Of a stretch of DNA of 11,903 nucleotides, positions 1-6,880 are shown piece by piece. Each line of letters opens with the position of its first letter. Within the stretch, counting starts at the first letter, position 1. Under the pieces are notes generated by a model. The model was not told the origin of the DNA, ran no database searches, and worked only from the letters and a program-made list of their open reading frames with translations. This DNA comes from an uncultured Chloroflexota bacterium (lineage in GTDB: Bacteria; Chloroflexota; Anaerolineae; Aggregatilineales; Phototrophicaceae), in contig CALBRY010000162.1 in assembly GCA_937927665.1 (NCBI GenBank), positions 1 through 11,903 on the forward strand, in the 5' to 3' direction. The position numbers and the translations under genes were made by a program.

Positions 1-1
1 T

Positions 2-601
2 ATTCTGCTCAACAACGTGCGCGGTGATACCTACTGCCGAATTATCGTGGCAGATGGGCGCGTGATTACGTATCTGGCAGAAGTTGGCAACGCAACGCTG
101 ATCAACCTGAACATCGTTCAGGCGGTCGATGTGTTCGGTCTGCTGCCGAGCGGCGCGCCTGTCGTTCCGTTCGTCACACCGGTGAATATCTGCATGCGCG
201 GCGCGGGAACGGTGTACTTCCTCAGCGCGAACGACCGCAGCACGCCCGCAGCGCTCGCCAGCACGCCGGGAAGCACGGGCTATGTGTGCGTAACCGTGCC
301 GAACGCCGGAACGCTCGTCCTAACCGGACAGGCGCTTCCGTCCGCACCGCCGCCCCCTGCGGCAGCCGAACCCCTTACCGAAATTCCGCTGTCAGGGTGT
401 CAGGTGACGACGCTGTATCTCGCTCGTCTGCGCTCCACGCCGGATACCAGCAGCAGCGCAAATGTCATCGATAACGTGCCTTATGATCTCACTTTGACCG
501 CGACGGCTTACGTCCCCGGTTGGTACCGTGTGATCTACGGAGCGAATCAGGGTTACATCAGCGAGGAACTGCTCTCCACGAGCGGAACTTGCCCGAACTA
601 A
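2..601 (+). CDS. C-terminal part of a probably exported protein with an SH3b-like domain (5' end off the window)
   Basis: The frame is open to the left edge: codons at 2-16 read ILLNN before the GTG at 17, so the true start lies outside and 17 should not be taken as the start. About 200 residues are visible. The N-terminal two thirds is rich in small and beta-forming residues with no family I recognise. A Pro/Ala linker (APPPPAAAEPL, near base 350) leads to a final ~70-residue module with an SH3b pattern: LRSTPDTSS, then a GWYRVIYG strand, then GYISEELL, and the TAA stop. Such modules usually bind cell wall or surface polymers and are common at the ends of exported proteins. Export is inferred, because the signal peptide would lie upstream. 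It converges on the kinase gene, with 67 bp between the stops. Confidence 0.75.
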   Translation: MLLNNVRGDTYCRIIVADGRVITYLAEVGNATLINLNIVQAVDVFGLLPSGAPVVPFVTPVNICMRGAGTVYFLSANDRSTPAALASTPGSTGYVCVTVPNAGTLVLTGQALPSAPPPPAAAEPLTEIPLSGCQVTTLYLARLRSTPDTSSSANVIDNVPYDLTLTATAYVPGWYRVIYGANQGYISEELLSTSGTCPN

Positions 602-619
602 ATACCTAACGTCTTTCCT

Positions 620-655
620 TGTTCCCTCTCTTTCGCGTGCGATCGAGAGGGAACA
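620..655. terminator. Hairpin between convergent genes, probable bidirectional terminator
   Basis: Bases 621-630 (GTTCCCTCTC) and 645-654 (GAGAGGGAAC) form a perfect 10-bp stem, extended by T620-A655, with a 14-nt loop. It lies 18 bp after the stop of the SH3b gene and 13 bp beyond the stop of the kinase gene, where a shared terminator is expected. Neither side has a clear T-run, so it may be a weak or factor-dependent terminator, or an mRNA 3'-end stabiliser. Confidence 0.55.
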
Positions 656-668
656 TAGGGCAAGGCAA

Positions 669-3600
669 TTAGGTGCTCGTATCCGCCCCCATAATCAACG
701 CAATTATTTCGTCAATGCTTGGACTACCCGCCCGCGCTAACAGCGTTCGATAAGCGTCTTCGCCTTCCTGTGCGATGATCAGATCGCGCGTTTTGATAAT
801 CACGCGGCGCGCATCCACGACGAGCGACGGGTGATCGTCAATTGCGGCGATGCAGGTGACGGCATTTTCGGTGTATCCACTGCGGGCGAATATCTCCGCC
901 GCTTCCGAAAGCCCATCAAGCAGAATTGGCACAAGCTGATGCGCCTGTGCCAGCGTAATCGCCTGACGCAGCGCCTCCCATGCTTCTTCGCTCCGCCCCA
1001 GTTCAAACGCGACCAACGCCCAACTGTTCAAGTGACTGCACTCAAGCCGCGCATCGCCCACTTCGCGGCAAAGTCGATGCGTTTCCTCGCGGAGTTGTTC
1101 GGCTTCGTCAAGATTGCCGCCATTCCGCGCCGCATCGCACAAGCTGATCAACGCCAGCGCCAACCCGCGCCGATCGCCAATTTCGCGGTAGATCGCGCAC
1201 GCATCACGCAAGAATTGGCGCGCAGTATCGAGATCGTCTTCAAAGTATGCCGCTTCGCCAAAGTTATGCAGATTGCGGGCAATGCCGCGTCTTTCGCCCA
1301 CCTGACGATTAATCGCCAAACATGCGCCGAAATACTCACGCGCCGCCGCATAATTGCCTAAACGCATCTCCGCAACGCCGCAGTTATTCAATGTCGCCGC
1401 CATTCCGCCGCGATCGCCGACCTCGTGATACATACGATTGCTTTCTTTGTAGTATTCGAGTGCATCGGTCAAGCGTCCCGTTTCGGAGGCGACATTGCCA
1501 AGATTGTGCAGCGCCGACGCGATTCCGCGCGCGTTTTTCATCTGGCGATGCAGCGCGAGCGCCGCTTCGATGTTTTGTGTCGCGGTGACATGATCCGACA
1601 TATAGATCGCAACCGTGCCGCGATTAGACCGCGCCATAGCGATTAACATGGGATCGTTCAGACTTGTCGCCGTATTGAGCGCTTGTTCCGCGTAATCGCG
1701 TGCGGCAGTGTTTTCGCTTTCCCGCCAGTATGATTTACTGATACCAAGCAGCGCCTTGACCATGCTTTTCGGATCGTCGTCACTGAGATTCAGGCATTCT
1801 TCGTAGTGCGTCCGCATTTCAGGGTAATTTGCCCGCCGCTCCATGACTTCACCCGCAAACAGGAGCAATGCGGCGCGTTCACGTCGAAAGTGCGGCGCGC
1901 CTTCGGTCAATGGAAGCGCTCGACGCAGCAGCACATCGGCTCGATCGATTTCCAGCGTGTAATTCACGATCCGCTCCAGCGCGATCACGCTGTAAGTCAG
2001 AACTTTCTCCGGTTCTCCGGCAATTGCGTAATGCTCCGCCAGCGCCTCGGCGTATCCTTGATTATCGGGATATGCCGTTTCGATAAGCTGTGCGGCGCGG
2101 CGGTGCAATTCCCGGCGTTCTCCGGCATCAAAACCCGCCGTCAGCGTTTCGCGCAGCTTATCATGTGCGAAACGCCAACCGCCATCGAGTGGGTCAAATA
2201 CCGCCGCGTTGACACAGGCGGTTAGCCATGCATCGGCATCAAGTCCACGCCCCCGTGCATCGAGCCGAATCAGCGTCATATCGACGGCGCGCCCTAACAC
2301 CGCCGCCAACTTGAGCGCCGCCTGTGCCCACACGGGAACACGATTCAAACGGCGCTGAAGAATAGCACGCACGCCGCCCGCGAACACCGTTTCGGGAAGG
2401 GTGACCTCGCCAACTGATTGGAGCGATCCGCTCTCCTCCGCCAGCGTTCGCACCACTTCGATCATGAACAGCGCGTTTCCTTCGCTTTCACGCTGGATCA
2501 AATTGAGGACGTTTTCGCGCTTACCCGCATCACCGAGCATAGCGGCGCTCAATGCGGTGATCGCTGTGCGATCCAACCGTGCTAAACGCATGTGCCGCGC
2601 CATTGGATACTGTGCCGCCAACTCCGGCGATTCGTCATCGCGGTAGGTGGCGATCAACAGCCACGGATTCGCCGCCGCTTCGCTGATCAACCGCTTGATG
2701 AGTTCGGCGCTTTCGCCCACCCACTGCAAATCTTCCAGCAGGATCACGATCGGGCGATGCTGCCGCTTGAGCAGATCGATCAACGTGATGGCGAGACGAT
2801 TCAGCGCTTGTTTGCCTTCCAGCGCGGGCACTTCCGCGATCGGGCGATTGAGGAGTGCATCGATATCCGGCACGAGCGGCTTTAATACACCTGCTTCAAC
2901 ATCGTTCAACGGCACGGCGATGACGAGACGACGCGCAATATCACGCAGGGTTTGATACGGAAGCCGCCCATCCGCGACCGCTTGACCACGCAGCACCATC
3001 GCACCTGTGATTAAGGCACGGATTCGCAGTTCGTCAATCAAGCGCGATTTGCCGACGCCGCTTTCACCACCGATCAACCATGCCGCACCTGTCCCATGTT
3101 CGAGTGTTTCCAGCGTTTGAATCAGACTGCCGAGTTCTGCTTCGCGCCCGACAAACGCCGACGCTTTCAAAAAGCTGTCGCGGATCGCGTCATCTTCACG
3201 CGGAGCGGGAATACCTGCCGCTTCGCAAAGCGCGATCATGGCGGCGTGCGCGTCTTGATAACGGGCGGACGGGTCTTTCGCCATTAAGCGACCAATCACC
3301 CCCGCCAGCCCATCGCTCACGATGGGTTCGGGTTGTATTCCCTGTGCTGACCATTCCGCCAACACTTCGACGCTGGCTGATGTCGGTGCGTCCATGTCGA
3401 TGATCGAAATACTCGGCGCGGTGTCGCTCGATTCATCTTGAACAGGCGCGGAAGTGATGCTCGGCGGCGCGATTGTAATCGCGGTCAGATCGGGCGGCTT
3501 GAACAAGATTTCGTAGATCAGCCGCGATGGGCTGGTGATGTCAAACGGATGTTTTCCGGCGAGCAGTTCATACGCGATCACCCCGACGGCGAATAGATCT

Positions 3601-4187
3601 GATAAAGGAGACGCCGCACCGCCATTTAAGATTTCTGGCGCAAGATATGCCAGCGTTCCGGCGCTTCCTGCCGCCGCGTCTCCGGTGATCGCCAATCCGA
3701 AGTCAAGTACCTTGACCACGCCCGTTTGATCGACCAGCACGTTACTCGGTTTTAGGTCACGGTGTGTAATTCCGCGCCGATGTAAATACGCTAACGCTTG
3801 CAGCATTTGAACGAGTAAGCGCACCCGTCCACGCATCGATTCGCTGTTTGCCGCTTCGCGGATCGTCTGCGCTTTTTCGACCAAAGCCAGCGTAAAGTAT
3901 GGCTGGCGTTGATCATCGAAGCCGTAATCGCTCACGCTGATTACATTGGGATGCCGCAGCGATGCCAGCGTGCCGAATTCGCGCGCAAGAATCAGCCGCA
4001 GATCTTCATTGGAATCAAACAGCGCGGCAGCGGCGCTTTCCGGCAGCAAAACCCGTTTGAGCGCCAATGTCTCCCCTGTGAGGCGATCATATGCGCGATA
4101 AACCGCGCCCATGCCGCCCACGCCAAGTTTTTCGTAGAGTTCATATCGCCCGCCCAACACGAGCGGTTGGGTCTGTGCTGCTGACAT
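669..4187 (-). CDS. Ser/Thr protein kinase fused to an AAA/STAND-like ATPase and TPR repeats (PknK-like layout)
   Basis: A cytoplasmic signalling kinase of 1,172 residues from the ATG at 4187; no membrane segment is seen. In-frame GTG at 4202 would add five residues, but its AAAGG directly abuts it, while the ATG has GGATGG just upstream. Numbering here is from the GTG. Kinase domain, ~20-330: glycine loop LGVGGMG (26-32), Lys49, Glu75, HRDLKPSN (147-154), DFG (167-169), APE (188-190), so it should be catalytically active. ATPase, ~349-690: VGRE at 351, Walker A GGESGVGKS (378-386), Walker B ILLEDLQW (487-494). Residues 811-1130 form eight 40-residue TPR-like repeats. The architecture resembles PknK-type kinases, where ATPase and TPR parts are thought to sense and gate activity; the signal and targets are unknown. 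A Ser/Thr/Pro-rich acidic insert (~243-293) splits the kinase C-lobe. Confidence 0.93.
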   Translation of the reverse strand: MSAAQTQPLVLGGRYELYEKLGVGGMGAVYRAYDRLTGETLALKRVLLPESAAAALFDSNEDLRLILAREFGTLASLRHPNVISVSDYGFDDQRQPYFTLALVEKAQTIREAANSESMRGRVRLLVQMLQALAYLHRRGITHRDLKPSNVLVDQTGVVKVLDFGLAITGDAAAGSAGTLAYLAPEILNGGAASPLSDLFAVGVIAYELLAGKHPFDITSPSRLIYEILFKPPDLTAITIAPPSITSAPVQDESSDTAPSISIIDMDAPTSASVEVLAEWSAQGIQPEPIVSDGLAGVIGRLMAKDPSARYQDAHAAMIALCEAAGIPAPREDDAIRDSFLKASAFVGREAELGSLIQTLETLEHGTGAAWLIGGESGVGKSRLIDELRIRALITGAMVLRGQAVADGRLPYQTLRDIARRLVIAVPLNDVEAGVLKPLVPDIDALLNRPIAEVPALEGKQALNRLAITLIDLLKRQHRPIVILLEDLQWVGESAELIKRLISEAAANPWLLIATYRDDESPELAAQYPMARHMRLARLDRTAITALSAAMLGDAGKRENVLNLIQRESEGNALFMIEVVRTLAEESGSLQSVGEVTLPETVFAGGVRAILQRRLNRVPVWAQAALKLAAVLGRAVDMTLIRLDARGRGLDADAWLTACVNAAVFDPLDGGWRFAHDKLRETLTAGFDAGERRELHRRAAQLIETAYPDNQGYAEALAEHYAIAGEPEKVLTYSVIALERIVNYTLEIDRADVLLRRALPLTEGAPHFRRERAALLLFAGEVMERRANYPEMRTHYEECLNLSDDDPKSMVKALLGISKSYWRESENTAARDYAEQALNTATSLNDPMLIAMARSNRGTVAIYMSDHVTATQNIEAALALHRQMKNARGIASALHNLGNVASETGRLTDALEYYKESNRMYHEVGDRGGMAATLNNCGVAEMRLGNYAAAREYFGACLAINRQVGERRGIARNLHNFGEAAYFEDDLDTARQFLRDACAIYREIGDRRGLALALISLCDAARNGGNLDEAEQLREETHRLCREVGDARLECSHLNSWALVAFELGRSEEAWEALRQAITLAQAHQLVPILLDGLSEAAEIFARSGYTENAVTCIAAIDDHPSLVVDARRVIIKTRDLIIAQEGEDAYRTLLARAGSPSIDEIIALIMGADTST
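813..1772 (-). repeat. Eight TPR-like protein repeats of exactly 40 residues (120 bp) in the kinase
   Basis: Residues 811-1130 of the kinase (GTG numbering) divide into eight 40-residue units with no gaps. The core RGxAxxLxNxG recurs at 891, 931, 971 and 1011, with more divergent copies at 811, 851, 1051 and 1091. Each unit ends in something like YREIGD or NRQVGE. Classical TPRs are 34 residues; 40-42-residue units with a GDRRG turn are the form seen in kinesin-light-chain-like or MalT-like arrays. The copies have diverged at DNA level, so this is an old array. It probably folds as a superhelix for ligand or partner binding. Confidence 0.85.
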
Positions 4188-4201
4188 ATTCCATCCATCC
4201 A

Positions 4202-4231
4202 CCCTTTACATGAATATTCAAGTATAAAGGG
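4202..4231. promoter_or_regulatory. Inverted repeat and probable promoter just upstream of the kinase gene
   Basis: CCCTTTA (4202-4208) and TAAAGGG (4225-4231) are perfect inverted arms around an inner palindrome GAATATTC (4212-4219). On the minus strand, TATACT (4226-4221) is a 5/6 match to a -10 box and would put the transcript start near 4214, about 27 nt before the ATG at 4187. No good -35 is seen 17 bp further up. The palindrome overlaps the -10 and the start region, so it could be an operator. This is inference from sequence pattern only. Confidence 0.4.
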
Positions 4232-4396
4232 AGATGTTCGCCTATGCGATCACGTTTACGCACGATTCCGTTTGGTGACTTTTGATGAAGCACGCAAGCC
4301 AGAGTCGGCATACTTTCGCCTAGCAGGAAAAAAGTATACAAATCTATCCCAAGCTTTTTAGCCATTTTCGACAACGAAACAGACCTCAAGAACCAC

Positions 4397-4410
4397 TACA
4401 ATTCTTGTAT
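4397..4410 (+). promoter_or_regulatory. Candidate -10 box overlapping a short palindrome upstream of glutamine synthetase
   Basis: TACAAT (4397-4402) matches the -10 consensus at 5 of 6 positions and would give a leader of about 70 nt before the GTG at 4478. It is the left half of the inverted repeat TACAA-TTC-TTGTA (4397-4409), a shape typical of a small operator. No convincing -35 stands 16-18 bp upstream. The whole kinase-glnA gap, 4203-4477, is otherwise AT-rich and I see no RNA element in it. Confidence 0.35.
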
Positions 4411-4477
4411 TCGCGCACAACAAGACTTCACTTGACCTGTGTTGTGCATTTCGACTAAATTGCAAAGGTGTCCAACT

Positions 4478-5896
4478 GTGCTGCGTGAATTTCTCGAACT
4501 CCCCTACGATCAACTGGAAGAACTGAACCTGAAGGCGAAGGAGCAGCGCGCCAATCGCGTGCCGATGGATACGCTGCGCGAAGAGCGGATGCGTTATCTT
4601 GCAGACGAGAAGCGTATCAAGGCGGTCACCGTGTGCTTTACCGACCTCGAAGGTCGCCTGCACATGCTGGACTATGACAAGAAATTCCTGCTCAAGTCGG
4701 CGGATAATCTGACGTTTGACGGTTCATCGGTGCGCGGGTTCTCGCAGCAAAAAGAATCCGACCTGCGTCTGGGTATCGACTGGTCGTCGTTCTATTGGCT
4801 TCCGGCGGACGTATTTGGACCCGGTAAAGTGCTGGTGTTCGGTGAAGTTCTGGAACGCGACGGTTCGCCGTACATGGCGGATATGCGCTCCGTCCTCAAG
4901 CAGTACGCCGAAGATCAATTCAACGCCAACGGCTTTACATTCAACCTCTCCAACGAAATCGAAGGCTTCTTGTTCCGGGGACGCCATGCGGAACAGACAT
5001 TCGTTTCGACAGGTGAATTCCAGTTCGTCAATACGGGCGGTTATTATCACTCGCTCCCCGGCGACTCGCTTCGCACATTCATTGACACCGCCGCTGAAGT
5101 TCAGCGCGCGATGGGTTTCCTGAACGAAAAAGATCACCCGGAAGTCGCACCGTCGCAGTTCGAGATGAATTACTCGTACAGTGATGCGCTGGTCGCCGCC
5201 GATCAGGTGCAGTTGTACAAACTGCTCTGCCGTCAGGTTGCCAATCGCCTTGACCTGACCGCCAGCTTCCTCCCCAAACCGGTGACAGGGGTGAACGGGA
5301 ACGGCATGCACACCAACATGTCGATTTCCAAGAACGGGACGAACCTGTTCTGGAAGGCAGACGGACGCGAACAAATCAGCGATTTCGCGTGGGATTTCAT
5401 CTCCCGCATCCTGAATCACGGCTTGGACATCTGCTTGATCCTCAATTCGAGTGTGAACGCTTATCGTCGTCTTGACCCACACTACGAAGCGCCAAATCAG
5501 ATCAAGGCATCGCCGATCGATCGCGGCAGCATGGTACGTATTCCGATCGGGAACGCACGCTCCGCTCGCGTCGAAGTGCGCTCGATTGCCCCGGATTCAA
5601 ACCCGTATCTGGCGATTTACACGCTGTTCCGCACAGGCTTGGAAGGCGCTACCCTCCCCGCCGAACGTGCCGATGAAATCGTCACACTGCCTGACAATAT
5701 CTACGACGCAATCAGCGATTTCAGCGCCAGCGATCATGTGAAGGCACTGCTTGGCGAAGAAGTTGCGGAGCGTTACGCAATGCTCAAGCGCAATTCGGCG
5801 GATCGCTGCCCGCGCCTGCTCGGTACCAAGATCAAGCCGTACGAAGTGCAGTTCCACCACGAAGTTCAGAATCAGTTCCTGTGGAACGAATTCTAA
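4478..5896 (+). CDS. glnA: Glutamine synthetase (GlnA family, class I type)
   Basis: It is expected to make glutamine from glutamate, ammonia and ATP in the cytoplasm, the main ammonium assimilation step. The GTG at 4478 is preferred over the GTG at 4439 because AAAGG (4464-4468) sits 9 nt before it; the product is then 472 residues, the usual class I length. Numbering from 4478: beta-grasp half with FDGSSVRGF (80-88); metal ligands Glu160 and Glu162, Glu222 (HPEV) and Glu229 (QFEM); His278 in GNGMH; Arg331; flap Glu337 in YEAP; Arg354, Glu366 and Arg368 (RVEVRS). All usual active-site positions are present. Odd points are APSQFEMN where many relatives have a PGQ-type motif, and a C-terminus ending QNQFLWNEF. 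Tyr409 in NIYD aligns roughly with the adenylylated Tyr of enterobacterial GlnA, but adenylylation is unproven. A GlnA-like paralogue acting on another amine cannot be excluded. Confidence 0.9.
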   Translation: MLREFLELPYDQLEELNLKAKEQRANRVPMDTLREERMRYLADEKRIKAVTVCFTDLEGRLHMLDYDKKFLLKSADNLTFDGSSVRGFSQQKESDLRLGIDWSSFYWLPADVFGPGKVLVFGEVLERDGSPYMADMRSVLKQYAEDQFNANGFTFNLSNEIEGFLFRGRHAEQTFVSTGEFQFVNTGGYYHSLPGDSLRTFIDTAAEVQRAMGFLNEKDHPEVAPSQFEMNYSYSDALVAADQVQLYKLLCRQVANRLDLTASFLPKPVTGVNGNGMHTNMSISKNGTNLFWKADGREQISDFAWDFISRILNHGLDICLILNSSVNAYRRLDPHYEAPNQIKASPIDRGSMVRIPIGNARSARVEVRSIAPDSNPYLAIYTLFRTGLEGATLPAERADEIVTLPDNIYDAISDFSASDHVKALLGEEVAERYAMLKRNSADRCPRLLGTKIKPYEVQFHHEVQNQFLWNEF

Positions 5897-5931
5897 GCCG
5901 CAGTCGTTTCTGAAAACACAGACCGCATATG

Positions 5932-5964
5932 AAAGAGGTCGATCCGCTTGGATCGACCTCTTTT
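5932..5964 (+). terminator. Strong rho-independent terminator of glutamine synthetase
   Basis: A perfect 14-bp stem, AAAGAGGTCGATCC (5932-5945) with GGATCGACCTCTTT (5950-5963), closes on the tetraloop GCTT and ends in TTTTGTT. It starts 35 bp after the TAA of the glutamine synthetase gene. This separates that gene from the exported-protein gene downstream, so the two are unlikely to be an operon. Confidence 0.9.
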
Positions 5965-6039
5965 GTTACCCGCGCCGCCAACACGCGTAATAAATACACC
6001 AGTATTAAATGGGATACATAATCCAAAAATGAATATTTC

Positions 6040-6069
6040 TTGACTCATGCATTCAGTGAGGCTTAATAT
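6040..6069 (+). promoter_or_regulatory. Promoter of the exported SH3-like protein gene
   Basis: TTGACT (6040-6045) is a 5/6 match to a -35 box. TAATAT (6064-6069) serves as the -10 with an 18-bp spacer, in an AT-rich run of TTAATATATAG. Transcription would start near 6076, some 30 nt before the ATG at 6105. It is the best two-box promoter in the window. The rest of the 5965-6039 gap holds only a 5-bp inverted repeat (AATAC-ACCA-GTATT, 5993-6006). Confidence 0.55.
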
Positions 6070-6104
6070 ATAGATGGCTTTTCTGCACTCCAAGGATGTA
6101 ACTC

Positions 6105-6821
6105 ATGCAGAGTCCTCGCCGTATTCTCGTTGTCCTTCTTCTCTCCGTTCTTCTCATTTTCGTTTCCGCCTTGCCAGCACTTGCTGAAACCAGCGACCTA
6201 GGGTTATTCACCGCAAACATCAGCGATTGCAGCATCATCATTTCGGGCATTGTGCCCGATTTTGGCGGGCAGACTTCTCCCGAACGTAATGCCGTGGGCG
6301 ATCCTGTGATGCCCTTCTATGTACTCATCTATGACGATGGCGTAGAGTTGTTATCCATCTACATCGCCAATCCACAAGTGGGTGATTTGCTTGAAGTCAG
6401 CTTTTTGATCGATGAGGCGATAGCGGGTAAGGCTAACGGGGTCGGCATTTACCTCGATTTTGACGGTGATGCAAACAACGGCGTATTCGACTACATCGAT
6501 CCATTCATGATTCCCGACGAAGTTTTCGAGAGATGCGTTGCTACGACCTGCCCCTACCCGCTTACCGTAGGCGCAATTCAGGGGCGGCTTGAGTTCGCAA
6601 CACAGGTTTATCACTCTCCGTCGTTGCAGTCGCTCACAACAGTGACGCTCCCGGCGGGTTCATCGTGGTTCGTCGTGGACGGGCAGAACGGCTTCTATAA
6701 GCTCTTTATCGCCTGCCAAGCTCATTATGTATGGGTTCCCGCCGAAGCGATGGGTCCCAACTTCGACGCGGTATGGGGTGGGCGTTCGCTGCCGAGCGCG
6801 GGCAATCTACCTTCCAGCTAA
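6105..6821 (+). CDS. Small exported protein with a calcium-loop-like motif and an SH3-like C-terminus, function unknown
   Basis: The ATG at 6105 has a good ribosome site, AAGGA at 6092-6096, 8 nt upstream. Of 238 residues, 1-27 form a classical Sec signal peptide: MQSPRR, a long Leu/Val core, then ALPALA before Glu28. There is no lipobox and no second membrane segment, so the mature ~211-residue chain should be secreted. Residues 115-132 contain D118-x-D120-G-D122-x-N124-x-G126-x-x-D129, spaced like an EF-hand or thrombospondin-type calcium loop. Residues ~155-217 resemble an SH3b fold (GRLEFATQVYHSPS, FVVDGQNGFYKLF, YVWVPAEAM), echoing the module at the left edge of the window. Four cysteines (42, 144, 149, 204) remain after cleavage, so disulfides are possible. 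I recognise no named family for residues 28-150. Confidence 0.85.
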   Translation: MQSPRRILVVLLLSVLLIFVSALPALAETSDLGLFTANISDCSIIISGIVPDFGGQTSPERNAVGDPVMPFYVLIYDDGVELLSIYIANPQVGDLLEVSFLIDEAIAGKANGVGIYLDFDGDANNGVFDYIDPFMIPDEVFERCVATTCPYPLTVGAIQGRLEFATQVYHSPSLQSLTTVTLPAGSSWFVVDGQNGFYKLFIACQAHYVWVPAEAMGPNFDAVWGGRSLPSAGNLPSS

Positions 6822-6843
6822 ACCGGAATTTGACACAAAACAT

Positions 6844-6877
6844 GTGGGGCACTCGGTTGAGTGCTCCACTTTTATTT
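6844..6877. terminator. Terminator shared by the exported-protein gene and the P450 gene
   Basis: GTGGGGCACTC (6844-6854) pairs with GAGTGCTCCAC (6859-6869) over 11 bp with one G-T pair and a GGTT loop, followed by TTTTATTT on the plus strand. It lies 22 bp after the stop of the exported-protein gene. On the minus strand the same hairpin follows the P450 stop by about 11 bp and leads into ATGTTTTG, so it probably works in both directions, better on plus. Confidence 0.85.
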
Positions 6878-6880
6878 CAG

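Noticed and set aside
831..3403. Several plus-strand open frames of 60-180 codons across the kinase gene
   Set aside because: All are antisense to kinase, ATPase or TPR coding sequence, which reads without a break. They are rich in Arg, Ser and Cys and have no recognisable domain.
4141..4389. An 82-codon minus-strand open frame overlapping the kinase start
   Set aside because: It starts with TTG, lacks a ribosome site, and runs into the kinase frame in another phase. No domain is visible, so it is probably chance.
4432..4461. TTGACC plus TAAATT as a glutamine synthetase promoter
   Set aside because: The spacing of 18 bp is acceptable, but the transcript would start near 4468 and lose the AAAGG ribosome site before the GTG at 4478. 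The site 4397-4402 fits better.
4724..5482. A 252-codon open frame antisense to glutamine synthetase
   Set aside because: It lies wholly inside the glutamine synthetase gene, whose catalytic motifs are all intact. Its translation shows no domain and an odd composition, as expected for an antisense shadow of a GC-rich gene.
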